Shown piece after piece: positions 15,664 to 24,893 of a DNA stretch of 55,196 nucleotides. The DNA is taken from NCBI GenBank assembly GCA_002862465.1, contig PKDD01000092.1:1-55196 (forward strand). The letters run 5' to 3'. A program made the translations under genes and the position numbers. The stretch is from Haliea sp. Lineage in GTDB: Bacteria > Pseudomonadota > Gammaproteobacteria > Pseudomonadales > Halieaceae. The notes below the pieces were generated by a model that ran no database searches, had not been told where the DNA came from, and was given only the letters and a program-made list of their open reading frames with translations. The number at the start of each line of letters is the position of its first letter. Positions within the stretch are counted from its first letter, which is position 1.

Positions 15664-17729
15664 AACTTGTTGAAAGGATACCATTTTTTGTGAGAGCGAT
15701 AACTCGGTTCCACCCTGTGACTGTGATTGTATTGCTGCTGAGTTTGATGTTCAGTAGCAGCTCGGCGCTGGCGCAGGATTATACGGTCAATCTGAAAGAT
15801 ACTGATATTAGGGAGTTTATACAGTTCGTGTCTGATGTAACCGGAGCGACCATAGTGGTCGACCCCGTTGTCAAGGGTAAGGTCAGAGTGATCTCCTCAG
15901 AGCCCGTATCAGCAAGTGAGCTGTATGAACTTTTTTTGTCAGTGTTGGAAGTTCATGGATACACCGCGGTGCGTTCAGGTGACATAGTGCGTGTTATCCC
16001 GGCTAAGGATGCGCGGTCGGCGCCGCTTGATGTTAGCGATGCTCGTGCTACCACAGTCTCCGATGAGTACATGACGCAGGTTATTCGGCTTGAGAATATT
16101 TCAGCCGCGAAACTTATACCGGTGCTAAGACCATTGGTGCCGCAGCAGGCCCATATGGCGGCTTATGCTCCTAGCAATGCCATTATTATCTCGGATGTCT
16201 CGGCCAATATCGACAAGATTAGGGACATTATCGAGCGCATGGACAAATCTGCCGTGCAAAAGACAGATATTATTAAGTTGCGCTATGCAGTGGCAGAGGA
16301 TGTGGTAAGGATGCTGGAGCAGCTTAACAAATCGGCGGCCCAGCAGAGCGGTAGTGAACAAGACGTGCTGCTGGTTGCCGATGCGCGCACCAATAGTGTG
16401 CTTGTCAGCGGTGATGAGTTAGAGCGGGCGAGACTGCGAAAATTGGTCACTCATCTAGATACGCCATTGGAGCAAAGCGGCAATGTTAAGGTTATATACC
16501 TTCAATACGCCCAGGCCAAAGACCTTGCTGAGGTATTGACCCGAGTCATGAAGAATATCTCAGAGTTGGACACCGGTGATGGAACGCAAGCGGCAAGCAG
16601 AAGCGGCAGTAAAACTTCAACAATAGAAGCAGACGAAGGCACCAATGCTTTAATTATCACCGCCGATGCGGACGAGATGGCATCTTTGGAGGCGGTCATT
16701 CAGCGCCTAGATATTCGCCGCGCTCAAGTGTTGGTGGAAGCAATCATTGTAGAAATGGAAGTGATTGACGGACAAGAATTGGGGTTACAGTGGTTGTTTG
16801 CCGATAACGATGGTGTGTTTGGCAGTAACATTACGCGGGGGGATGCTCGGCTGGGGGGTATTGCGGGCTCGCAGCTACCCGAGGGCGGTGGGGATTCTCC
16901 AGACGGCGTTGATTTAGGAGGTTTGGCTGCTGCTTTGGCCGGAACGGGGGGCGTGTCCCTTGGCTGGGCTCAATTGGATCGGATGGGTTTATCCATGACG
17001 GTCATTCTCAATGCTCTCAATGAAACGGCAAATACAAATATCCTGTCCACGCCCAGTATACTGACATTGGATAATCAGGAGGCTTACATTACGGTGGGCC
17101 AGCAGGTGCCTTTCGTGACTGGTTCGTTCACTAATACCGGTGCGGGCGGCGATGGTGCGCAGAATCCTTTCCAGACGATCGAGCGAGAGAATGTCGGTAT
17201 TACCCTGACTGTGACGCCACATATTAATGACGGTGATTCGGTGGTGCTTGATATTATGCAGGAGGTTTCCAGTATCAGCAGTGTGTCCGTGGTTGCATCG
17301 GACGTGATTACTAACGAGCGTAAAATACAGACCAAGGTATTGGCGATGGACGGCCAAGTGATCGTTCTGGGTGGGCTGATCAAGGACGATGTGCAGGACG
17401 CGCAGCAAAAAGTGCCATTATTAGGTGACATTCCTTTTCTTGGTAGGCTGTTCCGCAGCGATGCAGAAAGGGTCAATAAACAAAACTTAATGGTGTTTAT
17501 ACGCACGACGATTATTCGCGACGACGAGCAGTTGGCGGGGGCTAGCGCGGAGAAATATCGCTATATTCGCGACCAGCAAGCGTTGCGCAAAGAAAAAGGA
17601 CTGCTGTACCTGGGCGACGCGAATCTACCTATGATGTCGGAGTGGGAAGATCAAATGCAGCAATTGGATCAAATTAAGGCGAGTGCCAATGCACCGGGTG
17701 CGCCCGCGTCACCGGTAGATGGGCGGTGA
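15660..17729 (+). CDS. gspD: type II secretion system secretin GspD
   Basis: The outer-membrane secretin forms the exit channel for folded exoproteins. It has 689 residues: a signal peptide ending near SSSALA (about residue 38), an N0 domain (YTVNLKDTDIREFIQFVSD), three ring-building N domains (NAIIISDVSANIDKIRDII, TNSVLVSGDELERARL, TNALIITADADEMASL), and the secretin core with VEAIIVEMEVIDGQELGLQW, TPSILTLDNQEAYITVGQQV and VIVLGGLIKDD...PLLGDIPFLGRLFR. The start is a GTG overlapping the gspC stop. A short C-terminal tail could be the pilotin-binding S domain; no pilotin gene is visible here. Confidence 0.97.
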   Translation: MKLVERIPFFVRAITRFHPVTVIVLLLSLMFSSSSALAQDYTVNLKDTDIREFIQFVSDVTGATIVVDPVVKGKVRVISSEPVSASELYELFLSVLEVHGYTAVRSGDIVRVIPAKDARSAPLDVSDARATTVSDEYMTQVIRLENISAAKLIPVLRPLVPQQAHMAAYAPSNAIIISDVSANIDKIRDIIERMDKSAVQKTDIIKLRYAVAEDVVRMLEQLNKSAAQQSGSEQDVLLVADARTNSVLVSGDELERARLRKLVTHLDTPLEQSGNVKVIYLQYAQAKDLAEVLTRVMKNISELDTGDGTQAASRSGSKTSTIEADEGTNALIITADADEMASLEAVIQRLDIRRAQVLVEAIIVEMEVIDGQELGLQWLFADNDGVFGSNITRGDARLGGIAGSQLPEGGGDSPDGVDLGGLAAALAGTGGVSLGWAQLDRMGLSMTVILNALNETANTNILSTPSILTLDNQEAYITVGQQVPFVTGSFTNTGAGGDGAQNPFQTIERENVGITLTVTPHINDGDSVVLDIMQEVSSISSVSVVASDVITNERKIQTKVLAMDGQVIVLGGLIKDDVQDAQQKVPLLGDIPFLGRLFRSDAERVNKQNLMVFIRTTIIRDDEQLAGASAEKYRYIRDQQALRKEKGLLYLGDANLPMMSEWEDQMQQLDQIKASANAPGAPASPVDGR

Positions 17730-19252
17730 ATATGCAGGTAGGGCGGGCGCCCGCGGAAACGCCTGTAGCAAGCGTTGCGGCAGTGCCGGGGCTGCCGTTT
17801 ACTTTTGCTCAGCAATACGGCGTGTTGTTGGATGCGGCTGACGACGGTTCGCCCGTGGTAGTGCACGCTGGGCAGCCAAAGGCGTTAGTCTTAACTGAAT
17901 TGCGTCGTGTTATTGGTAGGTCATTCACGTTGCAAGATGTATCAGAGAGCGATTTCAAGCGGAGGCTGACGCTGGCGTATCAGCGTAATAACAACGAAGC
18001 CGTACAAATGGCTGAAGACATTGGTGCGGATGTTGACCTCAGCCGCCTAGCGGACGCGATTCCTGATTCAGGCGATCTGATGGATACCGAAGACGATGCG
18101 CCCATTATTCGTCTGATTAACGCCATACTGTCGCAAGCCGTGCGTGAGCAGGCCTCAGATATTCATGTTGAAACCTTCGAAGACCGGCTAAGTGTCCGTT
18201 ACCGTGTTGACGGGGTCTTGGCCGAGGTGCTCTCGCCCAAGCGTATGTTGGCACCGTTGCTGGTGTCACGGTTAAAAGTGATGGCGAGGCTGGATATTGC
18301 CGAGAAGCGTATCCCTCAGGACGGCAGAATTTCAGTGAAAATAGCGGGTCATTCGGTGGACATTCGTATGTCAACTATACCTTCTGCTCACGGGGAAAGG
18401 GTGGTTTTGCGATTGCTTGATACCGCGGCCGGACAACTAGAGTTGGCGCAGTTGGCCATGAACGCTCAGGTTCTTGCTGCTTACAAAAAGCACCTGCACA
18501 GTCCCCATGGCATTATCCTTGTCACTGGCCCTACCGGTTCAGGTAAAACGACGACTTTGTATGCCGGGCTTGGTGATATCAACGAGACTTCGCGTAACAT
18601 CCTTACTATTGAAGATCCTGTCGAATATATGTTGCCAGGCATTGGTCAAACTCAGGTTAACGCCAAGGTTGATATGACCTTTGCACGCGGATTGAGAGCT
18701 ATTTTGCGTCAGGACCCAGATGTGGTAATGGTGGGTGAGATCCGGGACCGTGAAACCGCAGAAATTGCAGTTCAGGCTTCACTCACTGGGCATCTCGTAT
18801 TGTCCACCCTACATACGAATACGGCCATAGGCGCGATCACACGTCTCAAGGATATGGGGATTGAACCTTTTCTGTTGTCATCCAGTTTGATAGCGGTGAT
18901 GTCTCAGCGACTTGTGCGCTTGCTGTGCACCGATTGCAAAGAGCCGGCTGATCTGAAGCCTGCAGAACGGGAACTGTTGAGTATTGGACCCGACGATGAT
19001 TACCAGGGCGTCTGTCAGGCCAAGGGTTGCGAGAGCTGCAAATACACTGGATATCGCGGCCGCACGGGCATTTATGAAATAATTGAGATTGATGATGCCA
19101 TGCGCCAAATGGTTTACGGCGGTGCCAATGAGCAGGATATTTTGCAGGTGGCACGCCAGCATTACCCAGGAATAGAAACCGATGGTCGGCGTCGGATAAT
19201 GGCAGGTGAAACCAGTATTGAGGAAGTCATGCGTGTGACTTCCATCGTCTGA
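17726..19252 (+). CDS. gspE: type II secretion system ATPase GspE
   Basis: The cytoplasmic hexameric ATPase drives pseudopilus assembly. It has 508 residues. An N-terminal GspE N-domain (VGRSFTLQDVSESDFKRRL) binds GspL. The catalytic domain carries Walker A GPTGSGKT (about 268-275), an Asp box and a His box (TGHLVLSTLHTN), Walker B LRQDPDVVMVGEIRDRETAE, and a tetracysteine zinc site formed by LLCTDCKEP and GCESCKYTGYRGRTG, typical of GspE rather than of PilB-like proteins. The GTG start overlaps the gspD stop; ATG 17732 two codons later is an alternative. Confidence 0.97.
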   Translation: MNMQVGRAPAETPVASVAAVPGLPFTFAQQYGVLLDAADDGSPVVVHAGQPKALVLTELRRVIGRSFTLQDVSESDFKRRLTLAYQRNNNEAVQMAEDIGADVDLSRLADAIPDSGDLMDTEDDAPIIRLINAILSQAVREQASDIHVETFEDRLSVRYRVDGVLAEVLSPKRMLAPLLVSRLKVMARLDIAEKRIPQDGRISVKIAGHSVDIRMSTIPSAHGERVVLRLLDTAAGQLELAQLAMNAQVLAAYKKHLHSPHGIILVTGPTGSGKTTTLYAGLGDINETSRNILTIEDPVEYMLPGIGQTQVNAKVDMTFARGLRAILRQDPDVVMVGEIRDRETAEIAVQASLTGHLVLSTLHTNTAIGAITRLKDMGIEPFLLSSSLIAVMSQRLVRLLCTDCKEPADLKPAERELLSIGPDDDYQGVCQAKGCESCKYTGYRGRTGIYEIIEIDDAMRQMVYGGANEQDILQVARQHYPGIETDGRRRIMAGETSIEEVMRVTSIV

Positions 19253-19269
19253 TCTAGGCCGCCTGAATT

Positions 19270-20493
19270 GTGACCGCATATCGCTATCAAGCGCTTAACG
19301 CCGCAGGGAAACTCATCAAGGGTGTGCTCGAGGGCGATTCCGAGCGGCAGGTTCGCTCACAGCTGCGTGGCCAGGATATGCGACCGGTGGAGGTCGCTGA
19401 GGCCAACAACACGGCGCAGTCTGGTAAGTCGGGATGGAACCTTTCACTCTTTTTTTCTCGTATCAGTGTCAGCGATCTGGCGCTTATTACTCGCCAGTTG
19501 GCCACGCTAGTAGACGCAAATCTGCCGCTGGATGAAGCGCTGCAAGCAGCGGCAGAGCAGAGCCGCAGCAGTCGCATCAAAGGCATGCTGTTGCAGGTGC
19601 GCTCCCGAGTTGCTGAGGGGCACACATTGGCCTACGCGATGGGTGAGTTTCCGAGTGTGTTCAATGAAATGTACCGTGCAATGGTAAATGCGGGAGAGCA
19701 TGCGGGTTATCTGGGTCCGGTGTTGCAACAGCTGGCAGACTATACAGAGCAGCGCCAGTATACCGGGCAAAAATTGCAAATGGCGATGATATATCCTTTT
19801 ATCCTGCTCGGGGTGGCGGTTGCGGTGGTGCTGTTGCTACTGGTTTTTGTCGTGCCTGAACTGGTCGGTATTTTCGCGCATAGCAATCGCGAGTTGCCTG
19901 CGCTGACACGCGGTCTTATTGCCACGAGCGATTTTTTTCAGCACTACGGTCTCTGGTTAGTGATAGGAGCGGTCGCAGTGCTTTTTATCGCGCGGCGCCT
20001 ACTGCGAGATCCACAGCGTAAGAAACGCTGGCATCGTTTTCTGCTTGGCACTCCAGGCATATCACGGGTGCTGATCTCTATGGATACGGCGCGCTTTGCT
20101 TCTACGCTAAGTATTCTAATGGCTAGCGGCGTGCCCTTGCTTGAGTCCCTACGTATTGCAGGACAAGTGCTGACCAACCTGGTCCTGCGAGAAGACAGTG
20201 AGGCGGTGTCTGAACACGTGCAAGAGGGAGCAAGCTTAAATCGCGCTTTGCGCGAAAGTGGTCGCTTTCCGCCCATGATGGTGCATATGGTTGCCAGTGG
20301 AGAGGCCAGCGGCGAGTTGGAAACCATGCTTGATCGCTCGGCGACTAATCAGGAGCGAGAACTGGAAATGACGCTAGGCACTATAATGAGTCTGTTTGAG
20401 CCGCTGATGGTGGTTTTCATGGGCGGAATGGTGCTAACGATCGTCCTCGCTATCCTATTACCTATATTTGATCTTAATACAATGGTGAAGTAA
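19270..20493 (+). CDS. gspF: type II secretion system inner membrane platform protein GspF
   Basis: A 407-residue polytopic platform protein on which GspE acts. It has two homologous GspF domains, the first with LALITRQLATLVDANLPLDE and the second with RFASTLSILMASGVPLLESL, and three membrane segments: after residue 165 (IYPFILLGVAVAVVLLLLVF), near 230, and close to the C-terminus (LMVVFMGGMVLTIVLAILLP). The GTG start lies 17 bases after the gspE stop. Length and layout fit GspF rather than PilC because of the operon, though the two families are close. Confidence 0.96.
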   Translation: MTAYRYQALNAAGKLIKGVLEGDSERQVRSQLRGQDMRPVEVAEANNTAQSGKSGWNLSLFFSRISVSDLALITRQLATLVDANLPLDEALQAAAEQSRSSRIKGMLLQVRSRVAEGHTLAYAMGEFPSVFNEMYRAMVNAGEHAGYLGPVLQQLADYTEQRQYTGQKLQMAMIYPFILLGVAVAVVLLLLVFVVPELVGIFAHSNRELPALTRGLIATSDFFQHYGLWLVIGAVAVLFIARRLLRDPQRKKRWHRFLLGTPGISRVLISMDTARFASTLSILMASGVPLLESLRIAGQVLTNLVLREDSEAVSEHVQEGASLNRALRESGRFPPMMVHMVASGEASGELETMLDRSATNQERELEMTLGTIMSLFEPLMVVFMGGMVLTIVLAILLPIFDLNTMVK

Positions 20494-20496
20494 ACG

Positions 20497-20931
20497 ATGA
20501 AAGCAAAACGTAGTGCGGGGTTCTCCCTAGTAGAAATTTTGGTAGTGCTGGTCATTATGGGGCTGCTAATCAGTGTGGTTGCACCCACTGTGCTGAACCG
20601 TGCTGATGATGCCAGAGTGCAGAAGGCGCAAGCCGATTTTAATGCGATAGAAACGGCACTTAAAATCTATCGGTTGGATAATTATGTTTATCCGACGACA
20701 GAGCAGGGCCTGCAGGCACTCGTAGAGCCCAGCACGCTTGCACCTGAGCCAAGGAATTTTAAGGTTGGAGGTTATCTTGGTGAGGTCCCGGTTGATCCTT
20801 GGGGTCGGCCCTACCTTTATCTGAGTCCCGGTGAGCAAGGTGCAGTGGATATTTACTCTCTGGGTGCCGATGGTCTGTCTGGCGGTGAAGATCAGAGTGC
20901 CGATATCGGCAACTGGAAAGAAGAGGACTGA
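20497..20931 (+). CDS. gspG: type II secretion system major pseudopilin GspG
   Basis: The main subunit of the pseudopilus, 144 residues before processing. A basic leader MKAKRSAG is followed by the prepilin peptidase site G8/F9 and the conserved FSLVEILVVLVIMGLL helix with Glu at position +5. The globular part ends in YSLGADGLSGGEDQSADIGNW, the calcium-binding loop that stabilises GspG in this family. The start lies three bases after the gspF stop. Processing requires a GspO/PilD peptidase that must be encoded elsewhere. Confidence 0.97.
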   Translation: MKAKRSAGFSLVEILVVLVIMGLLISVVAPTVLNRADDARVQKAQADFNAIETALKIYRLDNYVYPTTEQGLQALVEPSTLAPEPRNFKVGGYLGEVPVDPWGRPYLYLSPGEQGAVDIYSLGADGLSGGEDQSADIGNWKEED

Positions 20932-20948
20932 TTTTCGATGCGCAGCTG

Positions 20949-21539
20949 TTGGGCGACCACCTGCTACAGGTGCCGACCGCGGTGCTGAAGCGGCAGCGTG
21001 GCTTTAGCCTACTAGAGCTGTTAGCAGTTTTAGTTGTCATTGCGTTGTTTACGTCACTGGCTAATCTTACGGTCACGTCCGGTGGTCAAGACATCGAACT
21101 GCAAAGCACCGTGTATAAGCTTGCGGATGTGGCTGGCTACGTGCTGGACGAAGCGCAGATCACGGGTGTCGACTACGGGCTGTTGCTGCAGGAGGAACAG
21201 GAAACGGGCGAGACCATCTACAGCTATCGTTGGTTGGAGCGTGGCATCGATGGCTGGGCCGTGCCTAAAGTCGGTCAGGAACTGTTTGCGCAGCAAAGAC
21301 TGCCGCCCGGTGTGGCACTTGAACTGGTGTTGGAGGATGCGCCGTTGACTGAATTATCACTGGATGATCAGTCAGAGGATCTAAGCCCGCAGGTGGTATT
21401 TTATGCGAGTGGCGAGGTAACGGTCGGCTGGATCAACATGATTCAACAACAGGATGGCGATTTACTGTGGCGCATCGAATGGGATCTATTTGGCCGCTTT
21501 GAGGTGCTGCGACGTGGCGAAGCAGAGGTGGAAAACTAG
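20949..21539 (+). CDS. gspH: type II secretion system minor pseudopilin GspH
   Basis: A minor pseudopilin with processing site RQRG/FSLLELLAVLVVIAL and Glu at +5. The C-terminal part is acidic (LTELSLDDQSEDL) and ends in a beta-rich segment as in GspH. The start is uncertain: TTG 20949 gives 196 residues, but GTG 20970 (11-residue leader) or GTG 20982 (7-residue leader) would give leaders of the more usual length, and the 20970 site has ACAGG upstream. GspH caps the pseudopilus tip together with GspI, J and K, whose genes follow in order. Confidence 0.9.
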   Translation: MGDHLLQVPTAVLKRQRGFSLLELLAVLVVIALFTSLANLTVTSGGQDIELQSTVYKLADVAGYVLDEAQITGVDYGLLLQEEQETGETIYSYRWLERGIDGWAVPKVGQELFAQQRLPPGVALELVLEDAPLTELSLDDQSEDLSPQVVFYASGEVTVGWINMIQQQDGDLLWRIEWDLFGRFEVLRRGEAEVEN

Positions 21540-21946
21540 TGCGTGGGAGAGGTTTTACACTGGTCGAGGTCATGGTGGCACTGGCGATTGTCGCTGTTGT
21601 CTTGCCTGCGGTATTGGTTTCGCTGTATCAGCAGGTAGACGATACCGCCTATTTGCGTGATAAGTCTCTAGCTCACATGGTGGCGCAGAATAAGCTAGCA
21701 GAAATACGTCTTGTGATTGGCGCGACTCGGAATCTGTCGGCTGGGAAAGATAGCGGCTTCGCTTCCATGGCAGATCGAGATTGGTATTGGTGGGTTGAGA
21801 CGAAAGCAACCGAGGTGGCTAATTTTTTTCGTGTTGAAATTACTGTGTCGCTCGAAGAGGAGCAGCGCGAGCAGCCTTTGTATGCTCTGACGGCCTTTAT
21901 GTCAGGGGATTTAGAAACAGACTCCGAGAGTTCGTCCGATGAATAA
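21539..21946 (+). CDS. gspI: type II secretion system minor pseudopilin GspI
   Basis: A 135-residue minor pseudopilin with the very short leader MRGRG, cleavage before FTLVEVMVALAIVAVV and Glu at +5. AHMVAQNKLAEIRL just after the helix is the standard GspI segment that contacts GspJ and GspK. The GTG start overlaps the gspH TAG by one base. The C-terminus is rich in Asp, Glu and Ser (SGDLETDSESSSDE), an acidic tail somewhat longer than usual. It nucleates the tip complex of the pseudopilus. Confidence 0.94.
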   Translation: MRGRGFTLVEVMVALAIVAVVLPAVLVSLYQQVDDTAYLRDKSLAHMVAQNKLAEIRLVIGATRNLSAGKDSGFASMADRDWYWWVETKATEVANFFRVEITVSLEEEQREQPLYALTAFMSGDLETDSESSSDE

Positions 21947-22592
21947 TCGACGCTCAAAGGGTTTCACGTTGTTGGAGGTGTTAATTGCAATGGCGATTAC
22001 GGCCTTTGTGGCCCTGATCGCCACCACTAGCCTCTCTAGGGTAATGGACGGCGTCCAGAGTCTGCGTGCAACGGCGGATCGAACCTATGAAGTGAATCGT
22101 GCATGGATGATTATCTCGCGCGACCTGCGTCATTTTTCGGAGCGGCCTGTACGGGACGAATTTGGACAGATTGAGCCAGCCCTTAGCGGTGGAGTTTTGG
22201 CGCGCTTCATATTGAGTTTTACTCGAGCGGGTTGGCACAACCCGAACGCCCACCCGCGCAGTAATCTGCAGCGCGTCAATTATCGTCTTGAAGAAGATGC
22301 CCTGTGGCGTGACAGCTATCCTGTATTGGACCGAGCAGGGGATACTGAGCCCTACAGCGTGATGCTGCTAGACGGGGTAGAGGATATGCAGTTGGCTTTT
22401 CTGGGATCGCTGCAGAATCTGGAGATTCTGCCGGGCGGTGCGGTGCCCGATACTAGCAATTGGGTGACGAACTGGGTGGTTGATGTTGGTTCGCCAGACG
22501 CGGAGTTGGAGCGTCCGATCGGTGTTGAAATCAGTCTGCGATTGCAGGGCTGGGGTGAAATGAGGCGCCTGTATGCATTACCGCCGCTGTGA
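21939..22592 (+). CDS. gspJ: type II secretion system minor pseudopilin GspJ
   Basis: The protein has 217 residues with leader MNNRRSKG, cleavage before FTLLEVLIAMAITAFVAL and Glu at +5. The globular domain contains WMIISRDLRHFSERPVRDEFG and LARFILSFTRAGW, which match the GspJ family, and a later segment (RVNYRLEEDALWRDSYPVLD) matches the same family. It overlaps the end of gspI by eight bases and the start of gspK by 20 bases. It sits between GspI and GspK at the pseudopilus tip. Confidence 0.95.
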   Translation: MNNRRSKGFTLLEVLIAMAITAFVALIATTSLSRVMDGVQSLRATADRTYEVNRAWMIISRDLRHFSERPVRDEFGQIEPALSGGVLARFILSFTRAGWHNPNAHPRSNLQRVNYRLEEDALWRDSYPVLDRAGDTEPYSVMLLDGVEDMQLAFLGSLQNLEILPGGAVPDTSNWVTNWVVDVGSPDAELERPIGVEISLRLQGWGEMRRLYALPPL

Positions 22593-23628
22593 GCCTCAGC
22601 TTTCGATCTCGCGTCAACGCGGTGCCGCGCTAATTTTTGCTATGCTAGTGTTTGCGCTTGCGACAGCACTGGTAGTTGCCATGAAGGGCGAGTTTGAGCG
22701 TTTCTATCAGCGCACTGGCAATATTCTGTTGGACGGCCAGGCACAGGCTTATCTGCGAGGAGCGGAAGACCTCGCTGGAATATTGTTGTTAACCGATTAT
22801 GATATGGATAAAAGAGCGGGCGTGTGGCGCGATGACTTGAATGAGATTTGGTGGACTAAACCGGGCGCCCCGCCGCCCACTTATGCGTTAGACGGCACTG
22901 GCTGGATGAGTGGTTCCCTAGAGGATCTGCAGGGACGCTTCAATCTAAACACGCTAGGAAGAAGCGTGTCTGGTCAGAGAACGTCAGACTTAAAAAAGCG
23001 GTTCACCGCGGAGCAGGAGCAGTTTATTCGATTATTGCAGGCGTTGGGGGATCCGCTCGTGAGTCGGCAAGAGGCAATAGCGATTACCGAGTCTGTAAGC
23101 GATTGGCTTGATGTTGATCGGGAACCTCTCCTCGATGGAGCGGAGGACGATTATTATTACGGGCAGACGCCGGCGTATCGCGCTGCTAATCGCAATATGT
23201 CTAGCGTCAGTGAACTGCGTGCCGTTGCCAACATGACGCCAGAAATTTATCGAGCATTATTGCCTTGGATTACAGTTTGGCCTGAGGAACCGGTAGCGTT
23301 GAATATACACACGGCACCCGCGATGGTGTTACGCAGTATTAATGCCAAAGGAGACCTTAACCCACTAACGGAAGCAGAGGGGGCATCTCTTGTTGAGTAT
23401 CGTGAAGAGACGGGCTTTGAGGACAAGAAAGATTTTCAGGCGAATCCGGTATTCGATGGAAAACGGGATGATATGAAGGATGTTTTGGCGTTGCTAGGCG
23501 AAAATAGCGATTACTTTTTACTGCAGGCACAGGTGGAGGTTGCCGGCAGGAACATGCGCTTGTACAGTGTGATCAATCGCAGCGGTCGTAACATTGCTAC
23601 CGTCGCTAGAGCCAGTGGTAGCCTGTAG
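22573..23628 (+). CDS. gspK: type II secretion system minor pseudopilin GspK
   Basis: The large tip pseudopilin, 351 residues. The processing site is RQRG/AALIFAMLVFALATAL; there is no Glu at +5, which is typical of GspK because it is the outermost subunit. Signature parts of the GspK globular domain are SLEDLQGRFNLNTL, EAIAITESVSDWLDVDREPL, and MSSVSELRAVANMTPEIYRALLPWITV, followed by LNIHTAPAMVLRSI. The ATG lies inside the 3' end of gspJ, giving translational coupling. Confidence 0.95.
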   Translation: MHYRRCEPQLSISRQRGAALIFAMLVFALATALVVAMKGEFERFYQRTGNILLDGQAQAYLRGAEDLAGILLLTDYDMDKRAGVWRDDLNEIWWTKPGAPPPTYALDGTGWMSGSLEDLQGRFNLNTLGRSVSGQRTSDLKKRFTAEQEQFIRLLQALGDPLVSRQEAIAITESVSDWLDVDREPLLDGAEDDYYYGQTPAYRAANRNMSSVSELRAVANMTPEIYRALLPWITVWPEEPVALNIHTAPAMVLRSINAKGDLNPLTEAEGASLVEYREETGFEDKKDFQANPVFDGKRDDMKDVLALLGENSDYFLLQAQVEVAGRNMRLYSVINRSGRNIATVARASGSL

Positions 23629-23690
23629 ATGCCCCCTTGTTCAAATAGCGAGAGATATCAGGAGAAGTCCTTAGTGGGGAAGACACAGGT

Positions 23691-24893
23691 GTGCGCAGTA
23701 TGGCCATAGTGCGTTTGGTCGGAGGACGCCTCGCATGGTATCCGCCCGGCGCCAACACTGAGCCTCAGTGGTTGGATGATGACGCCGCGCGAGAACACCT
23801 GCGCGCGACATTGGCACAGCGACGGATTAAAGTTTGTTTTGCGGTGCCGGGTGAAGACATTCTTTTGCTAACGTTATCAGTCACATCTGATGAAAAAAAA
23901 CACATCAGTAAATCTTTGCCTTTTATGCTGGAAGAGCAGGTCGCGGCGGACGTTGACGCACTGCACTTTGCTTACAGTCTGCTGCAGGAGCATGAGTATG
24001 CTGTGGCCATTACGGCGCAGGAGAAAATGGCGCAGTGGCAAGTGCTGCTTGCAGATTTTCCCGATATCCAGTGGTGGCTACCCGAGCCATTGTTGCTGCC
24101 ATGGGAGCCTGGAGAGTGGTGTATCCTGTTGGAAGGAGACCGTGTTGTTTTTCGCGTTGGTCAATGTAAGGGTTTTACTGCTGAAACGGGTTTGCTAGAG
24201 GTCCTGGTGAAGGCAATGCTGAGCGAGGCTGATCCGCCGGCTGCGGTAATTATGTACGGTATAGATCAAGAGGCCGACACGAACATGTTGCCGGTTGAAT
24301 TGCGTGATCGGGTGCAGTGGCGTCGTGGCAATCTGAGCGCTGCCATGATGCTGAGTAAAACCGAAGAGGTGAACCTGAACTTCCTATCTGGCGACTTTGC
24401 TCCGCGGTTGCCAGTTGGGCTGTGGTGGCGTCAGTGGCGTGCGGTTGCCGCGGTATTTGCGGTGGCGTTTCTCCTGCAACTGGGTGCGGTTTATGCCGAA
24501 TACCGCGCTCTTTCAGCGCAAAATATAGCGTTGCGTAGCGCGGTTCAGGATAGCTATCGCTCGGTGTTTCCCGCGGGAGTGGTAGTAGACGCAGAGAAAC
24601 AGCTGCGTCGACAACTAGACGCTCTCGGAGGAACGGGTAAAGGCGCCGGTTTTGTTAGTCTGATGGAACGTGTTGGTGCTGCCATTGCTGGGATGCCGGG
24701 TACCACGATCGCGAGTATTAACTACAACGACAAGGGTGGTGAAATGCGGCTTAATATTGTTGCCGCAGATTTTGAAGGTGTCGAGAAGTTACGTAGTCGA
24801 ATGAATGAAGTTGGACTAGAAGCGGTGACGGAAAGTAGTAATACAAAAGGCGATCGTGTTAGCGCTAGGTTGCGAGTTAAGGAGAGATCGTGA
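23691..24893 (+). CDS. gspL: type II secretion system protein GspL
   Basis: A bitopic inner-membrane protein that recruits GspE. It has 400 residues: a cytoplasmic actin-like domain (KVCFAVPGEDILLLTLSV, KHISKSLPFMLEEQVAADVD), a transmembrane helix near residues 248-266 (AVAAVFAVAFLLQLGAVYAE) and a periplasmic ferredoxin-like domain. The start is ambiguous. GTG 23691 and ATG 23700 both have poor ribosome binding sites, while an excellent AGGAGA at 23660-23665 points to GTG 23674, which is out of frame by two bases. A 62-base gap, unusual in this operon, separates it from gspK. Confidence 0.92.
   Translation: MRSMAIVRLVGGRLAWYPPGANTEPQWLDDDAAREHLRATLAQRRIKVCFAVPGEDILLLTLSVTSDEKKHISKSLPFMLEEQVAADVDALHFAYSLLQEHEYAVAITAQEKMAQWQVLLADFPDIQWWLPEPLLLPWEPGEWCILLEGDRVVFRVGQCKGFTAETGLLEVLVKAMLSEADPPAAVIMYGIDQEADTNMLPVELRDRVQWRRGNLSAAMMLSKTEEVNLNFLSGDFAPRLPVGLWWRQWRAVAAVFAVAFLLQLGAVYAEYRALSAQNIALRSAVQDSYRSVFPAGVVVDAEKQLRRQLDALGGTGKGAGFVSLMERVGAAIAGMPGTTIASINYNDKGGEMRLNIVAADFEGVEKLRSRMNEVGLEAVTESSNTKGDRVSARLRVKERS

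Noticed and set aside
15660-20493. Interpreting the secretin, ATPase and platform genes as a type IV pilus system
   Set aside because: The complete order C-D-E-F-G-H-I-J-K-L-M-N, the GspG calcium loop and the GspE cysteine zinc site define a type II secretion system.
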